From the NCBI RefSeq assembly GCF_007744515.1, contig NZ_CP036268.1, positions 1-64,000 of the forward strand: DNA of 64,000 bases, read 5' to 3'. Shown here in pieces: positions 63,759 through 64,000 of this stretch. This stretch comes from Stratiformator vulcanicus (GTDB lineage: Bacteria > Planctomycetota > Planctomycetia > Planctomycetales > Planctomycetaceae). A program made the position numbers and the translations under genes. Positions within the stretch are counted from its first letter, which is position 1. The number at the start of each line of letters is the position of its first letter. The notes under the pieces were generated by a model. It made no database searches and was not told the DNA's origin. It saw only the letters and a list, made by a program, of their open reading frames with translations.

Positions 63759-64000
63759 ATGAATTCGAAGCCGGTTACCGGAGAATACGCACGCGAACGG
63801 CAGGTGCCTCGCCGCGAAGCTTTAGGCACTTTAGCGGCCGTTGCCGCAGGGGCGATGACGGTTTCGCCCCGCTCGCTCTTTGCAGCCGAGACCGACAAGC
63901 CGGTTCGACTCATCACTCGTGCCGACGATCTTGGCGGGATGCGGAGCCTTAATCACGCGGTGATTGAGTGCGTCGATCCCGGGATTGTGCGAAACGCTTC
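63759..64000 (+). CDS. ChbG/HpnK (YdjC)-family deacetylase, partial
   Basis: The gene runs off the window. The first 80 codons give a twin-arginine-like signal (VPRREALGTLAAVAAGAMTV, cleavage near FAAE) followed by VRLITRADDLGGMRSLNHAV, the metal-binding start of ChbG/HpnK deacetylases (ADD followed by N-H/A). GAGGA lies seven bases before the ATG. A secreted Tat-type N-terminus suggests an extracellular sugar deacetylase rather than hopanoid HpnK; the rest of the protein is needed to decide. Confidence 0.7.
   Translation, partial: MNSKPVTGEYARERQVPRREALGTLAAVAAGAMTVSPRSLFAAETDKPVRLITRADDLGGMRSLNHAVIECVDPGIVRNA

Overview
The window looks like the dnaA end of a planctomycete chromosome (phylum Planctomycetota, probably order Planctomycetales). 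Base 1 is the start codon of dnaA, followed by dnaN, a DUF721/DciA-type gene and gyrB, the usual replication-origin neighbourhood. Lineage clues are a haem-binding CxxCH protein fused to a sugar-dehydrogenase-like domain, a TPR protein carrying two RNA-polymerase alpha-CTD modules, Uma2-family nuclease-like genes, a secreted Tyr/Gly-rich protein, a Ser/Thr kinase and many secreted proteins of unknown function. The sequence is fairly GC-rich and gene-dense. No rRNA, tRNA, complete transposase or CRISPR array was seen.

Region by region. 1-7.8 kb: replication genes, then a two-gene pair likely to finish mnm5U in the tRNA wobble position (MnmL/MnmC1-like oxidoreductase plus MnmM-like methyltransferase) and a small membrane protein. 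7.8-13.6 kb: a medium-chain dehydrogenase, a metal-binding/DoxX-like membrane protein, a lipoprotein, a Tyr/Gly-rich secreted protein, a perfect 50-bp palindrome, zwf and a HAD phosphatase. 13.8-19.4 kb: a TetR-HlyD-RND efflux cassette and csrA with its own terminator. 19.8-26 kb: the TPR/alpha-CTD protein, an outer-membrane-barrel candidate, a ZIP metal transporter, a Uma2-Nudix-Cys-rich mini-operon and fabI. 26.3-35.8 kb: a two-gene ABC exporter whose permease carries a beta-propeller-like insert, a Ser/Thr kinase bracketed by repeat clusters, a thioredoxin/YHS-like protein, a VWA protein and Obg. 35.9-41 kb: a TAXI-type binding protein, a HicBA toxin-antitoxin cassette (hicA is only 58 codons), pgi and a transglutaminase lipoprotein. 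42-45.5 kb: a type II restriction-modification-like pair followed by a decayed RAYT transposase and REP hairpins. 45.5-49.5 kb: PH-like, aspartoacylase-like and FemAB/GNAT-like genes and a long non-coding stretch with a possible small RNA. 49.5-57 kb: an M14 peptidase and a cluster of secreted proteins with a duplicated and partly deleted gene pair. 57-64 kb: a 1327-residue four-module redox protein, hflX, a second Uma2 gene and the start of a ChbG/HpnK-type deacetylase.

The main cross-cutting signal is repeats. A dispersed element of about 28 bp (called REP-A here; core AACAAGCCCGCAGCGC then AGCAAGGGAT) occurs at least 13 times, several times as inverted pairs, usually just outside genes. 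A second family (REP-B) is a hairpin with stem CTGGGGGCAGGCG and loop AAAG; copies lie near a RAYT remnant, around the kinase gene and in the 55-57 kb cluster. A 36-bp exact direct repeat brackets the duplicated secreted-protein pair and coincides with the truncation point of one of its genes.

Functions are assigned from motifs read by eye in the translated sequence; no database search was possible.
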